Below are positions 1 through 7,217 of a stretch of 18,112 nucleotides of DNA, piece after piece. The notes under the pieces are model-generated. The model was not told where the DNA came from. It was given only the letters and a program-made list of their open reading frames with translations, and ran no database searches. Origin of the DNA: Acidianus hospitalis (lineage in GTDB: Archaea; Thermoproteota; Thermoprotei_A; Sulfolobales; Sulfolobaceae); the NCBI GenBank assembly GCA_046533895.1, contig JAWDOK010000021.1, positions 1 through 18,112 of the forward strand, in the 5' to 3' direction. How positions within the stretch are numbered: position 1 is the first letter of the stretch; each line of letters opens with the position of its first letter. The translations under genes were made by a program, and so were the position numbers.

Positions 1-43
1 AGTTTATTTAACTAATGGTTATAAAGATTATTCTCCTTTACCA

Positions 44-604
44 TTAGCTTGACCACCTTTCAATTATTTCTTTATTATCAAGAACTAGCATTAATTTGCT
101 CATATTTGCTAGAGACCTTTCGTGCGCTTCTTTATCAGAAGACGACACTGCTTCTTTAGCTATAACCGGCAAATAGCCTAAAGCTTGTGCGTGCCTTGCT
201 GATGTCTCTACTCCTATATCAGTCGCAATTCCAGTGAATACTATTGTTTGTATTCCAGCATTCCTCAACATCAGCTCGAAATTAGTGCCCACGAATATGC
301 TTGTAGTATTCTTGTTTAGAACTACATCACTGCCTTGTGGATATACGTCCTTTACAATGTCTCCAGGATTAAATGATCTCCTCATGTAAGGTGGTTGAAA
401 TCTTTCCGGTAACGGCGTTATTTTTGTGTAAACAATAGGAACGTTATATTGCCTGGCTGCAGAAATAATCTCTTTCAATTTCTGCAGAAATTCTTCTTTA
501 TTAAATATGGAATTTACTAGAGCTTCTTGCACGTCCCAGACTACTAATATGGAATTGTCTTTTCTTATGAATTTCTTTATTTCATCTTTATTATACCAGG
601 CCAT
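44..604 (-). CDS. Isochorismatase-family (cysteine hydrolase fold) protein, catalytic Cys replaced by Gly
   Basis: This is a 186-aa cytoplasmic protein with the Rossmann-like isochorismatase/nicotinamidase fold. Seen: D24 in the first strand (VVWDVQEA), K98 in the second catalytic position (LNKNTTSIF) and the loop TGIATDIGVETSARHA, where members normally carry the nucleophilic Cys; here it is G131. The D and K of the triad are kept and the Cys is lost. Known: E. coli YecD also has Gly at this place, so this is a recognised subgroup of unknown substrate rather than a broken gene. Length is normal. The ATG at 604 follows a TATA-like element about 30 nt upstream, so the mRNA is probably leaderless. 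The gene is divergent from the MFS gene at 697. Inference: it is not a classical amidase of the Cys type; a hydrolase with another mechanism or a binding protein are both possible. Confidence 0.85.
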   Translation of the reverse strand: MAWYNKDEIKKFIRKDNSILVVWDVQEALVNSIFNKEEFLQKLKEIISAARQYNVPIVYTKITPLPERFQPPYMRRSFNPGDIVKDVYPQGSDVVLNKNTTSIFVGTNFELMLRNAGIQTIVFTGIATDIGVETSARHAQALGYLPVIAKEAVSSSDKEAHERSLANMSKLMLVLDNKEIIERWSS

Positions 605-665
605 AATCTCATCTAGCTAGTTAAGGTAAAAAGTTTTTATCCAAAAATTTTGGTATCAAACCAAC

Positions 666-673
666 ATAATATA
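666..673 (+). promoter_or_regulatory. TATA box of the MFS gene at 697
   Basis: AT-rich element ATAATATA centred about 27 nt before the ATG at 697, the spacing expected for a leaderless archaeal transcript. A second TATA-like element for the divergent gene (start 604) lies around 628-640. Confidence 0.5.
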
Positions 674-696
674 GATATATCGAAAATCTTATATCT

Positions 697-2166
697 ATGA
701 AATTCTCAATTTCCCTCATGGACATTAAATCTAGGACTCTACTTATACTTTCTTTAATGTTACTGGTTGTAAACTACGTTGAAACAATGGTTATTCCTGC
801 TTTGCCAACGATAGAGCAGGACTTTTCAATTTCTCCTACGCTAGCAGGATGGGTAACTTCTGCTTATATGATAGTTGCTGCGGCGACTTCACCGTTAATG
901 GGCAAACTTGCAGACACTTACGGCAAAAAGAAGATGTACGTTACTGCAATAGGTTTTTACATAATTGCAGTAGCTATAGCAGGCTTTTCTCCAAATATTT
1001 GGGTTTTATTAGGCGCTAGGGCTATTCAAGGCGTCGGCTTCTCAATGTTTCCAATAGCAATAGCTTACATAACAGACTTATATCCTAAGGAAAAAGTCGC
1101 TTTTGCACAAGCAGTGTTAAGTGCTATGATAGGGATCGGGCCGGCTCTTGGATTACTAATTGGATCTTATGTAGTTGAAGATCTAGGCTGGCCTTACGCT
1201 TTTCATACTGCGGCAATATTATCTTTAATCCTTTTCATCATTTCTATAAAGTACCTTCCACACACCGGCATAAGATATAAGGAAAAAGTTGACTACTTAG
1301 GTTCAACATTAATAGGCTTAGCTACAGTTCTAGTTTTAGTTTACATTACTGAGGGACCTACATTAGGATGGGCTTCGGTATGTAACTTATCCTTGCTCAT
1401 TTCCGGGCTAGTAACGTATGGAATTTTTATAGCTGTTGAAAGAAAGATAAAAGAACCTTTGTTAAGGTTAGATTTATTTAAAATAAGAAACTTTGCAGTA
1501 GCTAACTTAGTAGGAATAATTTCTGGAGTAGGAATGTTCACGGTCTTCATCTTTTTAGTTTATTACTCTCAGTTACCTTCACCTTACGGACTTGGATTAT
1601 CAATAATTCAGTCTGGATTATTAATGTCTCCGGTAGCTTTCGGAATGGTAATTTTCGGCCCCATGTTCGGTAGAGCATTGCCAAAAATAGGTCCTAAGCC
1701 TATCTTAATTCTAGGTAGTCTGCTATCGTCATTAGCTTATATTATGTTAGTATATTATAGATCCAATCCAACAGAAGTTCTCATTGACGGATTTATATCA
1801 TCAATAGGATTAGTAGCAGTCATAATACCTTTAGTAAATATGGTAGCATTGTCATTGCCGGAACAATATAGAACTACAGGAATGGGAATGAATGCATTGC
1901 TAAGAACAATAGGTGGGGCTGCAGGTCCAGTAGTTGCTACGTCATTTATGCAGGCTTACCAGGTTCCCGTCATAATGGTTTACGATAATCAACCACTGGT
2001 TTTAGGGTTTATGCCTTCTTCTACTGCTTTCAATTATATTGCTTTCTTCGGACTTGCAATGATGATCCTCACGTTAATAGTTTCACTATGGACTAAGAAT
2101 TACACATTTAGAGGAGTTGCCGTTCAAGAAAATAAGACTCATTTGACGAACGAATATACAAGATAA
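697..2166 (+). CDS. MFS multidrug-type transporter, DHA2/14-TMS family
   Basis: This is a 489-aa polytopic membrane protein of the drug:H+ antiporter-2 type (EmrB/QacA relatives), probably exporting a small organic compound with proton exchange. Seen: motif A as GKLADTYGKKK at residues 69-79, motif B around R108 (ARAIQGVGF), motif C as GIGPALGLLIG at 146-156 followed by GWPYAF, and 14 hydrophobic segments. Length is typical of the 14-TM subfamily. The ATG at 697 sits at leaderless distance from a TATA box at 666-673; a second in-frame ATG at codon 8 is a possible alternative start. The stop codon lies inside the convergent gene ending at 2139 (28-bp tail overlap). Substrate cannot be read from the sequence; the neighbouring isochorismatase-like gene is divergent and may be unrelated. 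Confidence 0.9.
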   Translation: MKFSISLMDIKSRTLLILSLMLLVVNYVETMVIPALPTIEQDFSISPTLAGWVTSAYMIVAAATSPLMGKLADTYGKKKMYVTAIGFYIIAVAIAGFSPNIWVLLGARAIQGVGFSMFPIAIAYITDLYPKEKVAFAQAVLSAMIGIGPALGLLIGSYVVEDLGWPYAFHTAAILSLILFIISIKYLPHTGIRYKEKVDYLGSTLIGLATVLVLVYITEGPTLGWASVCNLSLLISGLVTYGIFIAVERKIKEPLLRLDLFKIRNFAVANLVGIISGVGMFTVFIFLVYYSQLPSPYGLGLSIIQSGLLMSPVAFGMVIFGPMFGRALPKIGPKPILILGSLLSSLAYIMLVYYRSNPTEVLIDGFISSIGLVAVIIPLVNMVALSLPEQYRTTGMGMNALLRTIGGAAGPVVATSFMQAYQVPVIMVYDNQPLVLGFMPSSTAFNYIAFFGLAMMILTLIVSLWTKNYTFRGVAVQENKTHLTNEYTR

Positions 2167-2522
2167 GTTATTATACCATAGAAAATATGAGCCAACACGT
2201 ATGCTAATGTTATTTTTATTGGAAAAAACAATAAGTGAACTGGAAGACTAAAGAGACCTAGTACCGCAGAACCAAATAAAATACCCATAATTAATGCAGA
2301 TAAGAAGTTTCTGTTTTCATATCTTACTTTAGTTACTTCTATTATTGATATTCCAACTAATGCTATAATAATTGCGGCAATTAAGTGTAATATAATCCCC
2401 AAGATAACGGAATCAATCCTGAGAATGTGATAAGATATCGTTGAAAATACGCTGAGATTGTTTATAAAGAAGATTATCTCTAAAAGCCCTCCTATAAATC
2501 CTGATAATATTTTCTTTATCAT
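2139..2522 (-). CDS. Small four-TM membrane protein, unknown function
   Basis: A 127-aa hydrophobic protein that I do not recognise. Seen: an N-terminal basic start (MIKK), then about four membrane segments (roughly 8-25, 36-62, 76-97, 99-122) with a short charged loop KVRYENRN near 65-72 and a conspicuous PVH motif near 94. There is no recognisable catalytic or metal motif. The ATG at 2522 lies 25 nt from a TTTAAA box on the minus strand, which supports expression from its own leaderless promoter. Its last 28 bp overlap the tail of the MFS gene on the other strand. It is divergent from the EamA gene at 2615. Conserved hydrophobicity over its whole length and a good promoter argue for a real gene. 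Confidence 0.7.
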   Translation of the reverse strand: MIKKILSGFIGGLLEIIFFINNLSVFSTISYHILRIDSVILGIILHLIAAIIIALVGISIIEVTKVRYENRNFLSALIMGILFGSAVLGLFSLPVHLLFFPIKITLAYVLAHIFYGIITYLVYSFVK

Positions 2523-2543
2523 GGTTGAATATATTTTTTATAC

Positions 2544-2550
2544 TTTAAAA
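2544..2550 (-). promoter_or_regulatory. TATA box of the gene starting at 2522
   Basis: On the minus strand this reads TTTTAAA, centred 25 nt from the ATG at 2522; leaderless spacing. Confidence 0.5.
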
Positions 2551-2584
2551 ATTTTTTATAAGCTTATTCTCTTCCTCGCCTTAA

Positions 2585-2592
2585 TTTTAAAT
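2585..2592 (+). promoter_or_regulatory. TATA box of the EamA gene
   Basis: TTTTAAAT centred about 26 nt before the GTG start at 2615. The short gap between 2522 and 2615 therefore holds two back-to-back promoters. Confidence 0.55.
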
Positions 2593-2605
2593 ATTTTTTA
2601 AGGCA

Positions 2606-2621
2606 TTATCACACGTGATAA
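2606..2621. repeat. 16-bp inverted repeat covering the start codon of the EamA gene
   Basis: TTATCAC-AC-GTGATAA is a perfect 7-bp inverted repeat with a 2-bp centre. Its right arm is the GTG start codon plus the next four bases. It lies at the expected transcription start, so a bound repressor here would block initiation. The left arm followed by GTG recurs at the GTG start of the PadR gene (10160-10169), but without the full right arm. Confidence 0.45.
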
Positions 2622-3442
2622 GGGGTTATTTAACAATACTAGGAGTAATAATAGTTTGGGGTATTTCATTCCCTTTATCAAAAATTGCCCTCTATTTTAT
2701 GTCTCCATTTGTCCTTACTTTTATTAGATTTGTCATAGGCGGTCTAATTTTAACAGCTTATGGGAAAGGAATAATTTACGGTAAAAAGGAGGCTATTAAT
2801 GCAATACTTAACATGGGAATTTTTGTCATACTCCTAAACCTAGCTATAAACTATTCCACTAACCCTGCATTAGCCTCTGTACTAATTTACATGCAACCTA
2901 TATTCGTAGCATTATTCTCAAGGTTAAGAGGCGAGGAAATATTATTCCCTCAACTCATTGGAATAATAGTTTCATTTACTGGTATATTCATTTCAGTAGA
3001 TAGCGTTAATTTTAGCCTAGGATCTCTAATAGCAATAGTTGCAGCAATACTTTGGGCAGTTGGAACTTTATATTACTCTAACCTAAAAAATAGAGATATA
3101 GTAAAGCTTAATGCCTTCATGTCCCTCTTTTCTTCACTGTTTGTAATACCAATCCTGCCTTTTGATTTTTATTTTAAACCTTCTGCCCTTGGAATAGGTG
3201 TGGGAATTTTAGTCGCAATAATAGCTCAGGCTTTAGGCTTCATATTCTGGTTTTCAAGTGTTAAAGACCTAGGGGCAACAACTGCATCTAGTATAGTCAT
3301 TTTAGTTCCAGTGTCTGCTTATCTATTTTCTTTCATAATTTTAGACCAAATACCCAACATTTTCCAAATATTTGGCTCATCGTTGGCTCTTATAGGGGTT
3401 TTTATCTCTCAATATAGTAGAGTATACTTATCAAGAAAATGA
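2615..3442 (+). CDS. EamA/DMT-superfamily transporter
   Basis: A 275-aa, ten-TM drug/metabolite transporter made of two EamA repeats, exporting or importing an unknown small metabolite across the cytoplasmic membrane. Seen: the first repeat has the usual VIIVWGISFPLSKIAL start and FIRFVIGGL; the second repeat begins around residue 130 (IAIVAAILWAVGTLYYSN) and ends with the family-like ASSIVILVPVSAYLFSFIIL. Length is normal. The start is GTG at 2615, chosen because it is 26 nt from a TATA box and the hydrophobic first helix begins immediately; there is no Shine-Dalgarno site. A 16-bp inverted repeat covers this start codon and may be an operator. The product class is firm; the substrate is unknown. 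Confidence 0.88.
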   Translation: MIRGYLTILGVIIVWGISFPLSKIALYFMSPFVLTFIRFVIGGLILTAYGKGIIYGKKEAINAILNMGIFVILLNLAINYSTNPALASVLIYMQPIFVALFSRLRGEEILFPQLIGIIVSFTGIFISVDSVNFSLGSLIAIVAAILWAVGTLYYSNLKNRDIVKLNAFMSLFSSLFVIPILPFDFYFKPSALGIGVGILVAIIAQALGFIFWFSSVKDLGATTASSIVILVPVSAYLFSFIILDQIPNIFQIFGSSLALIGVFISQYSRVYLSRK

Positions 3443-3459
3443 TCGATACACTAGTAAAC

Positions 3460-3515
3460 TCTCAGTGCCGGTGGACTGCATCACAGTTCAGTATAGAGCG
3501 CGCTCAGCATCAGTT
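3460..3515 (-). ncRNA. Candidate C/D box guide sRNA
   Basis: Read on the minus strand, this GC-rich island (29 of 52 bases G/C at 3462-3513, in an AT-rich genome) has, in order: C box CUGAUGC (3513-3507), a 15-nt guide (3506-3492), D' box CUGA (3491-3488), a 3-nt spacer, C' box GUGAUGC (3484-3478), an exactly 12-nt guide (3477-3466) and D box CUGA (3465-3462). Order, sizes and the 3-nt D'-C' spacer match archaeal C/D box sRNAs that guide 2'-O-methylation through L7Ae, Nop5 and fibrillarin. The boxes deviate from RUGAUGA at the last base, and the C box also at the first. A TATA-like stretch at 3536-3546 sits about 27 nt from the expected 5' end. Predicted pairing targets are UGCCGGUGGACU and UAUAGAGCGCGCUCA, with G at the fifth position methylated in each; I could not assign them to an rRNA or tRNA site. 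Confidence 0.68.
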
Positions 3516-3535
3516 TTTCTATATAATTTGCTAAT

Positions 3536-3546
3536 AATTATTTTTA
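3536..3546 (-). promoter_or_regulatory. Putative TATA box of the C/D box sRNA
   Basis: On the minus strand this reads TAAAAATAATT, centred about 27 nt upstream of the C box at 3513. It gives the sRNA its own promoter, independent of the MFS gene at 3615. Confidence 0.4.
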
Positions 3547-3583
3547 CCTCACATGATACTGGATAAGATTTTTCTAAATTAGC

Positions 3584-3590
3584 TTTAAAT
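3584..3590 (+). promoter_or_regulatory. TATA box of the MFS gene at 3615
   Basis: TTTAAAT centred about 28 nt before the ATG at 3615; leaderless spacing. Confidence 0.55.
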
Positions 3591-3614
3591 TGTTGGGTAT
3601 CAAATATACCTAAC

Positions 3615-4796
3615 ATGGACATTGGGAGGGAATTAAGAATATTAATAATTACCTCCTTAGCTCATTTTAATAACGATGGAACTTTCCTAATATTCCCCCT
3701 TCTTATAGTATACTACTCTACGGTTGATAGGATAAGCCTAGTAATCTTAGGAGCAATGTCGATAATTTATACTCTGCTTTCTGGTCTTCTATCTCCTCTA
3801 ATAGGCGACTTTGCAGATAAGCATAACATTGATTCCGCCTTATTGAGTTTAGGAATATTTTTGGAAGGTGCGGCAATAGGGCTTTTTGGGATTTCCTTCA
3901 TGTTTCCGTCCATAGCGTTAATAGCATTAGGCTCGACACTATTGGGAATAGGACAAGCTTTTTATCATCCAATAGGTGGTGCAATACTTTCTAGGACTTT
4001 TGGCAAGGAGGCTGGTAGAGCGTTAGGAATTAATGGATCATTAGGAAGTTTAGGAAGATCTTTAATGCCTTCAATTGTAACTTTTCTTATACTAGGCCTT
4101 GGGGAAATAACCGGTTTGCTTACAGTCTCTGCATACATGGTACTTTCCGCAATGATAATATTCATTGGTCTCAAGTTCTATAAAAGAGAATCTATAGACG
4201 TTAGAAAGAGTAAAGAAAAGTTGGAAAAGGTATTTTATAAGTTCTTGCTCATATTAGGTTCAATAGTATTTATAAGAAGTATGTTCATTACTGGTACAAC
4301 TACTTTCGTTGGAGAGTTTGTATATGACGTATATCATTCTAAAGAATTGGCCGGAATATTCTTAACTATAGGATTTTTAGGCTCTGTTTTAGGTCAGCCT
4401 GCATTCGGCTGGCTTACTGAAAGAAAAGGTGGAAGATACGCATTTATAGTCAGTAGCTTATTGACAATAGTCACTTTTATAGGATTTTTAGCATTTGCTG
4501 AAAACTTGATAGTATCCCTTTCTTTTTACACAATATTCACGTTTTCTGCGTTCAGCTCTTTCCCAGTATTGTTAGGCTATGTAAGTCAAACGTTTCCTAA
4601 AAATTTCTATACAGTAGCGAATTCCTATATATGGGGTATTGGAGTTACAGTAGGAGGTGCAGCTGGAAATGCGTTAATAACAGTACTTCTGGGATTAAGA
4701 TATACTATACTTTCGTCGTTTTACGTAATGCTAGGATTGGCAATATTCTCTGCTATACTAATGCCTTTAATTCCAAAGAGAGTTTCTACAGCGTGA
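3615..4796 (+). CDS. MFS transporter, fosmidomycin-resistance (Fsr)-like, 12 TM
   Basis: A 393-aa carrier with twelve membrane segments. Seen: the N-terminal helix signature SLAHFNNDGTF (H17, D21), a motif A variant GDFADKHN at 64-71, and the diagnostic FYHPIGG at 117-123 followed by RALGINGSLGSLG; these features resemble Fsr-type carriers of the MFS. A long cytoplasmic linker (about residues 185-207, rich in K/E) separates the two six-helix halves. The C-terminal half keeps the GQPAFGWLTERKGGRY motif. ATG at 3615 is 28 nt from a TATA box, so the message is leaderless. Length is usual for the family. Resistance to fosmidomycin is not implied; archaeal relatives probably move organic anions or other small metabolites. 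Monocistronic in appearance. Confidence 0.85.
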   Translation: MDIGRELRILIITSLAHFNNDGTFLIFPLLIVYYSTVDRISLVILGAMSIIYTLLSGLLSPLIGDFADKHNIDSALLSLGIFLEGAAIGLFGISFMFPSIALIALGSTLLGIGQAFYHPIGGAILSRTFGKEAGRALGINGSLGSLGRSLMPSIVTFLILGLGEITGLLTVSAYMVLSAMIIFIGLKFYKRESIDVRKSKEKLEKVFYKFLLILGSIVFIRSMFITGTTTFVGEFVYDVYHSKELAGIFLTIGFLGSVLGQPAFGWLTERKGGRYAFIVSSLLTIVTFIGFLAFAENLIVSLSFYTIFTFSAFSSFPVLLGYVSQTFPKNFYTVANSYIWGIGVTVGGAAGNALITVLLGLRYTILSSFYVMLGLAIFSAILMPLIPKRVSTA

Positions 4797-4923
4797 ATGT
4801 TTTTAAATAAATACAGAAACTGAATTCTTACTTCTTTCAGACTAGGTCTAGGAGAAATAAAATGTTTAAAAAAATAGATTGTAATATTTGACAAAACAAT
4901 TAATGTTAAAACATATCAAATAG

Positions 4924-4931
4924 TTTTTATA
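4924..4931 (+). promoter_or_regulatory. TATA box of the ThDP-enzyme gene
   Basis: TTTTTATA centred 26-27 nt before the ATG at 4954. The 157-bp gap behind it (4797-4953) is otherwise AT-rich with no visible coding or RNA signal. Confidence 0.55.
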
Positions 4932-4953
4932 CTTCATTAAAAGCTTATTTTAT

Positions 4954-6435
4954 ATGCTTGGAGACAAGATTTTTGAAATACTCAGGGAATTTACTGATAG
5001 AATATACGGGAATCCTGGAACAACTGAATTATCTTTTATAAAGAAAATACCTCCAGATTTTAAATACTATTTAGCTCTGCAGGATGGAATTGCAGTAGGG
5101 ATGGCTGAAGGATATCATTTGGGCAGTGAGAAGTTAGCTGTAGTAAACCTTCACGCAGCTCCAGGCTTATCTAATGCCTTAGGATTCCTTTACACAGCTT
5201 ACATGGATAGAATACCTATGGTAATAATTGGAGGTCAACAGACTTCTTCTCACCTTTCAGACGAACCTAGACTTTACGGAGATTTAACAACGATATCTAA
5301 GCCAGTAGTTAAGGCGTCTTTTGAAGCAAGAAATGCTGACGAAGGCGTTAAATTCCTTATAAGGGCAATAAAAACTTCCTTAACCCCTCCCTATGGGCCT
5401 ACTTTCCTTTCCATCCCTGAAGATTTAGAAGACAAGGAAGTTAACATAACTGCTAGAAGTTTTATGCACAAGGTAGAACTTTGTTGTAGGGAAGACGAAG
5501 TAAAGGAGGTAATGGATGAAATTAACTCCTTTGATAAAATAGCAATAGTAGCTGGATATGAAATAGATGTGTTCAACGCTCACGATGAAATGAGGGAATT
5601 TGTTGAGAAAATTAACTCCCCAGTTTTTGCTGAACCTTTCGCTTCTAGAACTCCTTTTGAGACTCCACATAAGCTTTTTGCAGGAGATTTACCTAGAAGG
5701 TCTAGTGAAATAAATAAGGTACTTGAAGACTTTCCTGCTGTACTAATCATAGGAGGTAGCGTTAATAATGTGCTATTTCCAGACGACGAAGTACTGAAAG
5801 GAAAAGAGGTTATTGAAGTAACTTACGATTGGATTGAGGCGTCAAGAAGGCCCTGGAAGACTTTAGTTTGTAACCCTAGGGACTTTCTAAAGCTTGCAAT
5901 TAAATATGCAAAGCCTCACGCATTTAGTCCAGTAAAAGTTTCCCCGCCTAGAAATCAGAAAGTGGAGGAAATAATGAAGTTACTGTATCCTCGTCTAGGT
6001 AATTATGCCATATTTGATGAGGCACCGTCTTATAGGGAAATAATAAGATCAATAGTTGGTTATAAAAGAAGGTTATTCTTTGCAAATAGAGCAGGATTTA
6101 TTGGTTGGGCAATCCCTGCGTCTTTCGGTTATTCCTCTGCAGGAGGTAAAGCCTTGGCAATAGTTGGAGATGGAAGCTTTAATTACAGTTTTCAAGCTTT
6201 GTGGTCTGCAACAAAATACGGAGGGATAATGAAAGTTCTTGTAATTAACAATCAAGGATACAACTCCTTAAAAGGTTGGGGAAATACTAATGCAGAAATT
6301 CTCTCACCTATAACTTCTCCGTGGAAATTAGCTTCAAGTTACGGGTTTGAAGGGAAAGAATTTGATGACTATAAGAAAGGAATAGAATGGTTAATGGAAG
6401 GCAATACACAAAAATTGGCAGAGCTTAAGGTGTAA
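4954..6435 (+). CDS. Thiamine-diphosphate-dependent decarboxylase, benzoylformate decarboxylase-like
   Basis: A 493-aa cytoplasmic ThDP enzyme of the pyruvate oxidase/decarboxylase superfamily, most like benzoylformate decarboxylase (2-oxo acid to aldehyde and CO2, or carboligation). Seen: pyrimidine domain with YGNPGTTEL (18-26) and LALQDG; in Pseudomonas BFD the matching LALQE carries the Glu that activates the cofactor, here D44. NLHAAPG gives H67 (matches BFD H70), and ETPHKLF gives H239 (matches the BFD H281 region). A central domain follows at about 185-325. The pyrophosphate domain has G405-D406-G407 and N432-N433, 27 residues on, the normal ThDP-Mg motif. Length is slightly under the usual 520-560. 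The start is leaderless from a TATA box at 4924. The tail overlaps the convergent gene by 11 bp. Acetolactate synthase is unlikely because the BFD histidines are present. The substrate is inferred to be an aryl or branched 2-oxo acid. Confidence 0.83.
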   Translation: MLGDKIFEILREFTDRIYGNPGTTELSFIKKIPPDFKYYLALQDGIAVGMAEGYHLGSEKLAVVNLHAAPGLSNALGFLYTAYMDRIPMVIIGGQQTSSHLSDEPRLYGDLTTISKPVVKASFEARNADEGVKFLIRAIKTSLTPPYGPTFLSIPEDLEDKEVNITARSFMHKVELCCREDEVKEVMDEINSFDKIAIVAGYEIDVFNAHDEMREFVEKINSPVFAEPFASRTPFETPHKLFAGDLPRRSSEINKVLEDFPAVLIIGGSVNNVLFPDDEVLKGKEVIEVTYDWIEASRRPWKTLVCNPRDFLKLAIKYAKPHAFSPVKVSPPRNQKVEEIMKLLYPRLGNYAIFDEAPSYREIIRSIVGYKRRLFFANRAGFIGWAIPASFGYSSAGGKALAIVGDGSFNYSFQALWSATKYGGIMKVLVINNQGYNSLKGWGNTNAEILSPITSPWKLASSYGFEGKEFDDYKKGIEWLMEGNTQKLAELKV

Positions 6436-6958
6436 TACTTCTTTTTTCTCCTTCTATTAATAGAGCTTTTCTTACGTTCTCTATTACATCGTCCGGCATC
6501 ATAATGGAAGATAGGCTCTTTATTACTGCACCAGGTAAGATAGAGCCTAAGAAGTTTAGCTCAGCCTCAAAAGTTACAATAATAGTTAGTCTTAAACTTT
6601 CTCCCAATCTCGCTTGCCTAAAACTTATTTTATATTTTACATTTCCTGCGTCAATTTTGTAATTTATTAATCCTGTATCATAATAAGGACCTTCAACCTT
6701 TGCTATTAAAGACCTTTTTAAAACTCCTCCTATTACATTCCTAGATAAGCGTAGAGGGATTATTGCCTTATCCTCATAAGGTAAGAATCCAAGTAACCTT
6801 ATTGCGCCCTCTTTATTCTCTATGACTGACGATATGTAATCCTTAGGTAAAGATAGCCTAAAGGTATCTGAGGACGTTAAATGGTGATGTCTGGTACTCT
6901 TTATATGCTTTTTAAATGACTTTTCGTCCTGAAATTCTTTATCACAACACCTATACAT
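6425..6958 (-). CDS. Small protein with degenerate C2H2 zinc finger and an alpha/beta (possibly SRPBCC-like) domain
   Basis: A 177-aa cytoplasmic protein. Seen: residues 2-26 look like a C2H2 finger (C5-x3-F9, S14-F-K-K-H18, H24-H-H), but the first Cys is at position 4, directly beside C5, instead of two residues earlier, so zinc binding may be lost or altered. Residues 28-165 alternate strands and helices: LRLTIIVTFEAEL is strand-like and is followed by a long C-terminal helix (SILPGAVIKSLSSIMMPDDVIENVRKAL). That order resembles a helix-grip SRPBCC/DUF3211-type fold; this is inference from pattern only. The start is the first possible one after an in-frame TAA at 6965-6967, and a TATA-like AT-rich box at 6981-6986 gives leaderless spacing. 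The 3' end overlaps the ThDP gene by 11 bp. Function unknown; lipid or small-ligand binding is possible. Confidence 0.7.
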   Translation of the reverse strand: MYRCCDKEFQDEKSFKKHIKSTRHHHLTSSDTFRLSLPKDYISSVIENKEGAIRLLGFLPYEDKAIIPLRLSRNVIGGVLKRSLIAKVEGPYYDTGLINYKIDAGNVKYKISFRQARLGESLRLTIIVTFEAELNFLGSILPGAVIKSLSSIMMPDDVIENVRKALLIEGEKRSITP

Positions 6959-7156
6959 AGGGTGTTATACTAGTAGTTGAATTTAAGGAATAGTTTAAAG
7001 CTTTTTAACACTTTACGTGGTTCTGTGAAACTATAATTTATCATTATATAATTACTGACTATATTCAAGTAATAAGTTTTTAACGGATATATTTAAAAAA
7101 GTTTAAAGAATTTATATTCTGTAATGTATTAACTCTGTTAAAGTCAATTTCCCGTA

Positions 7157-7209
7157 TTTTTTATAAGAAGTTTATTTAATCTCGGAAAAAGAAAGTTAAT
7201 TTTGGTGAT
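7157..7209 (+). promoter_or_regulatory. Promoter, leader and ribosome-binding site of the YeeE gene
   Basis: TTTTTATAAG around 7158-7166 is the best TATA candidate and predicts a start near 7188, leaving a leader of about 30 nt. GGTGAT at 7204-7209, 8 nt before the ATG at 7218, matches the anti-SD of crenarchaeal 16S rRNA. This makes the gene leadered, unlike most first genes in the window. TTTATTTAAT at 7171-7180 is an alternative TATA box. Confidence 0.45.
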
Positions 7210-7217
7210 AAAGTAAA

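Noticed and set aside
3443..3530. Plus-strand tRNA or tRNA fragment in the GC island
   Set aside because: No cloverleaf, T-arm or acceptor pairing could be built; the minus-strand C/D box layout explains the motifs better.
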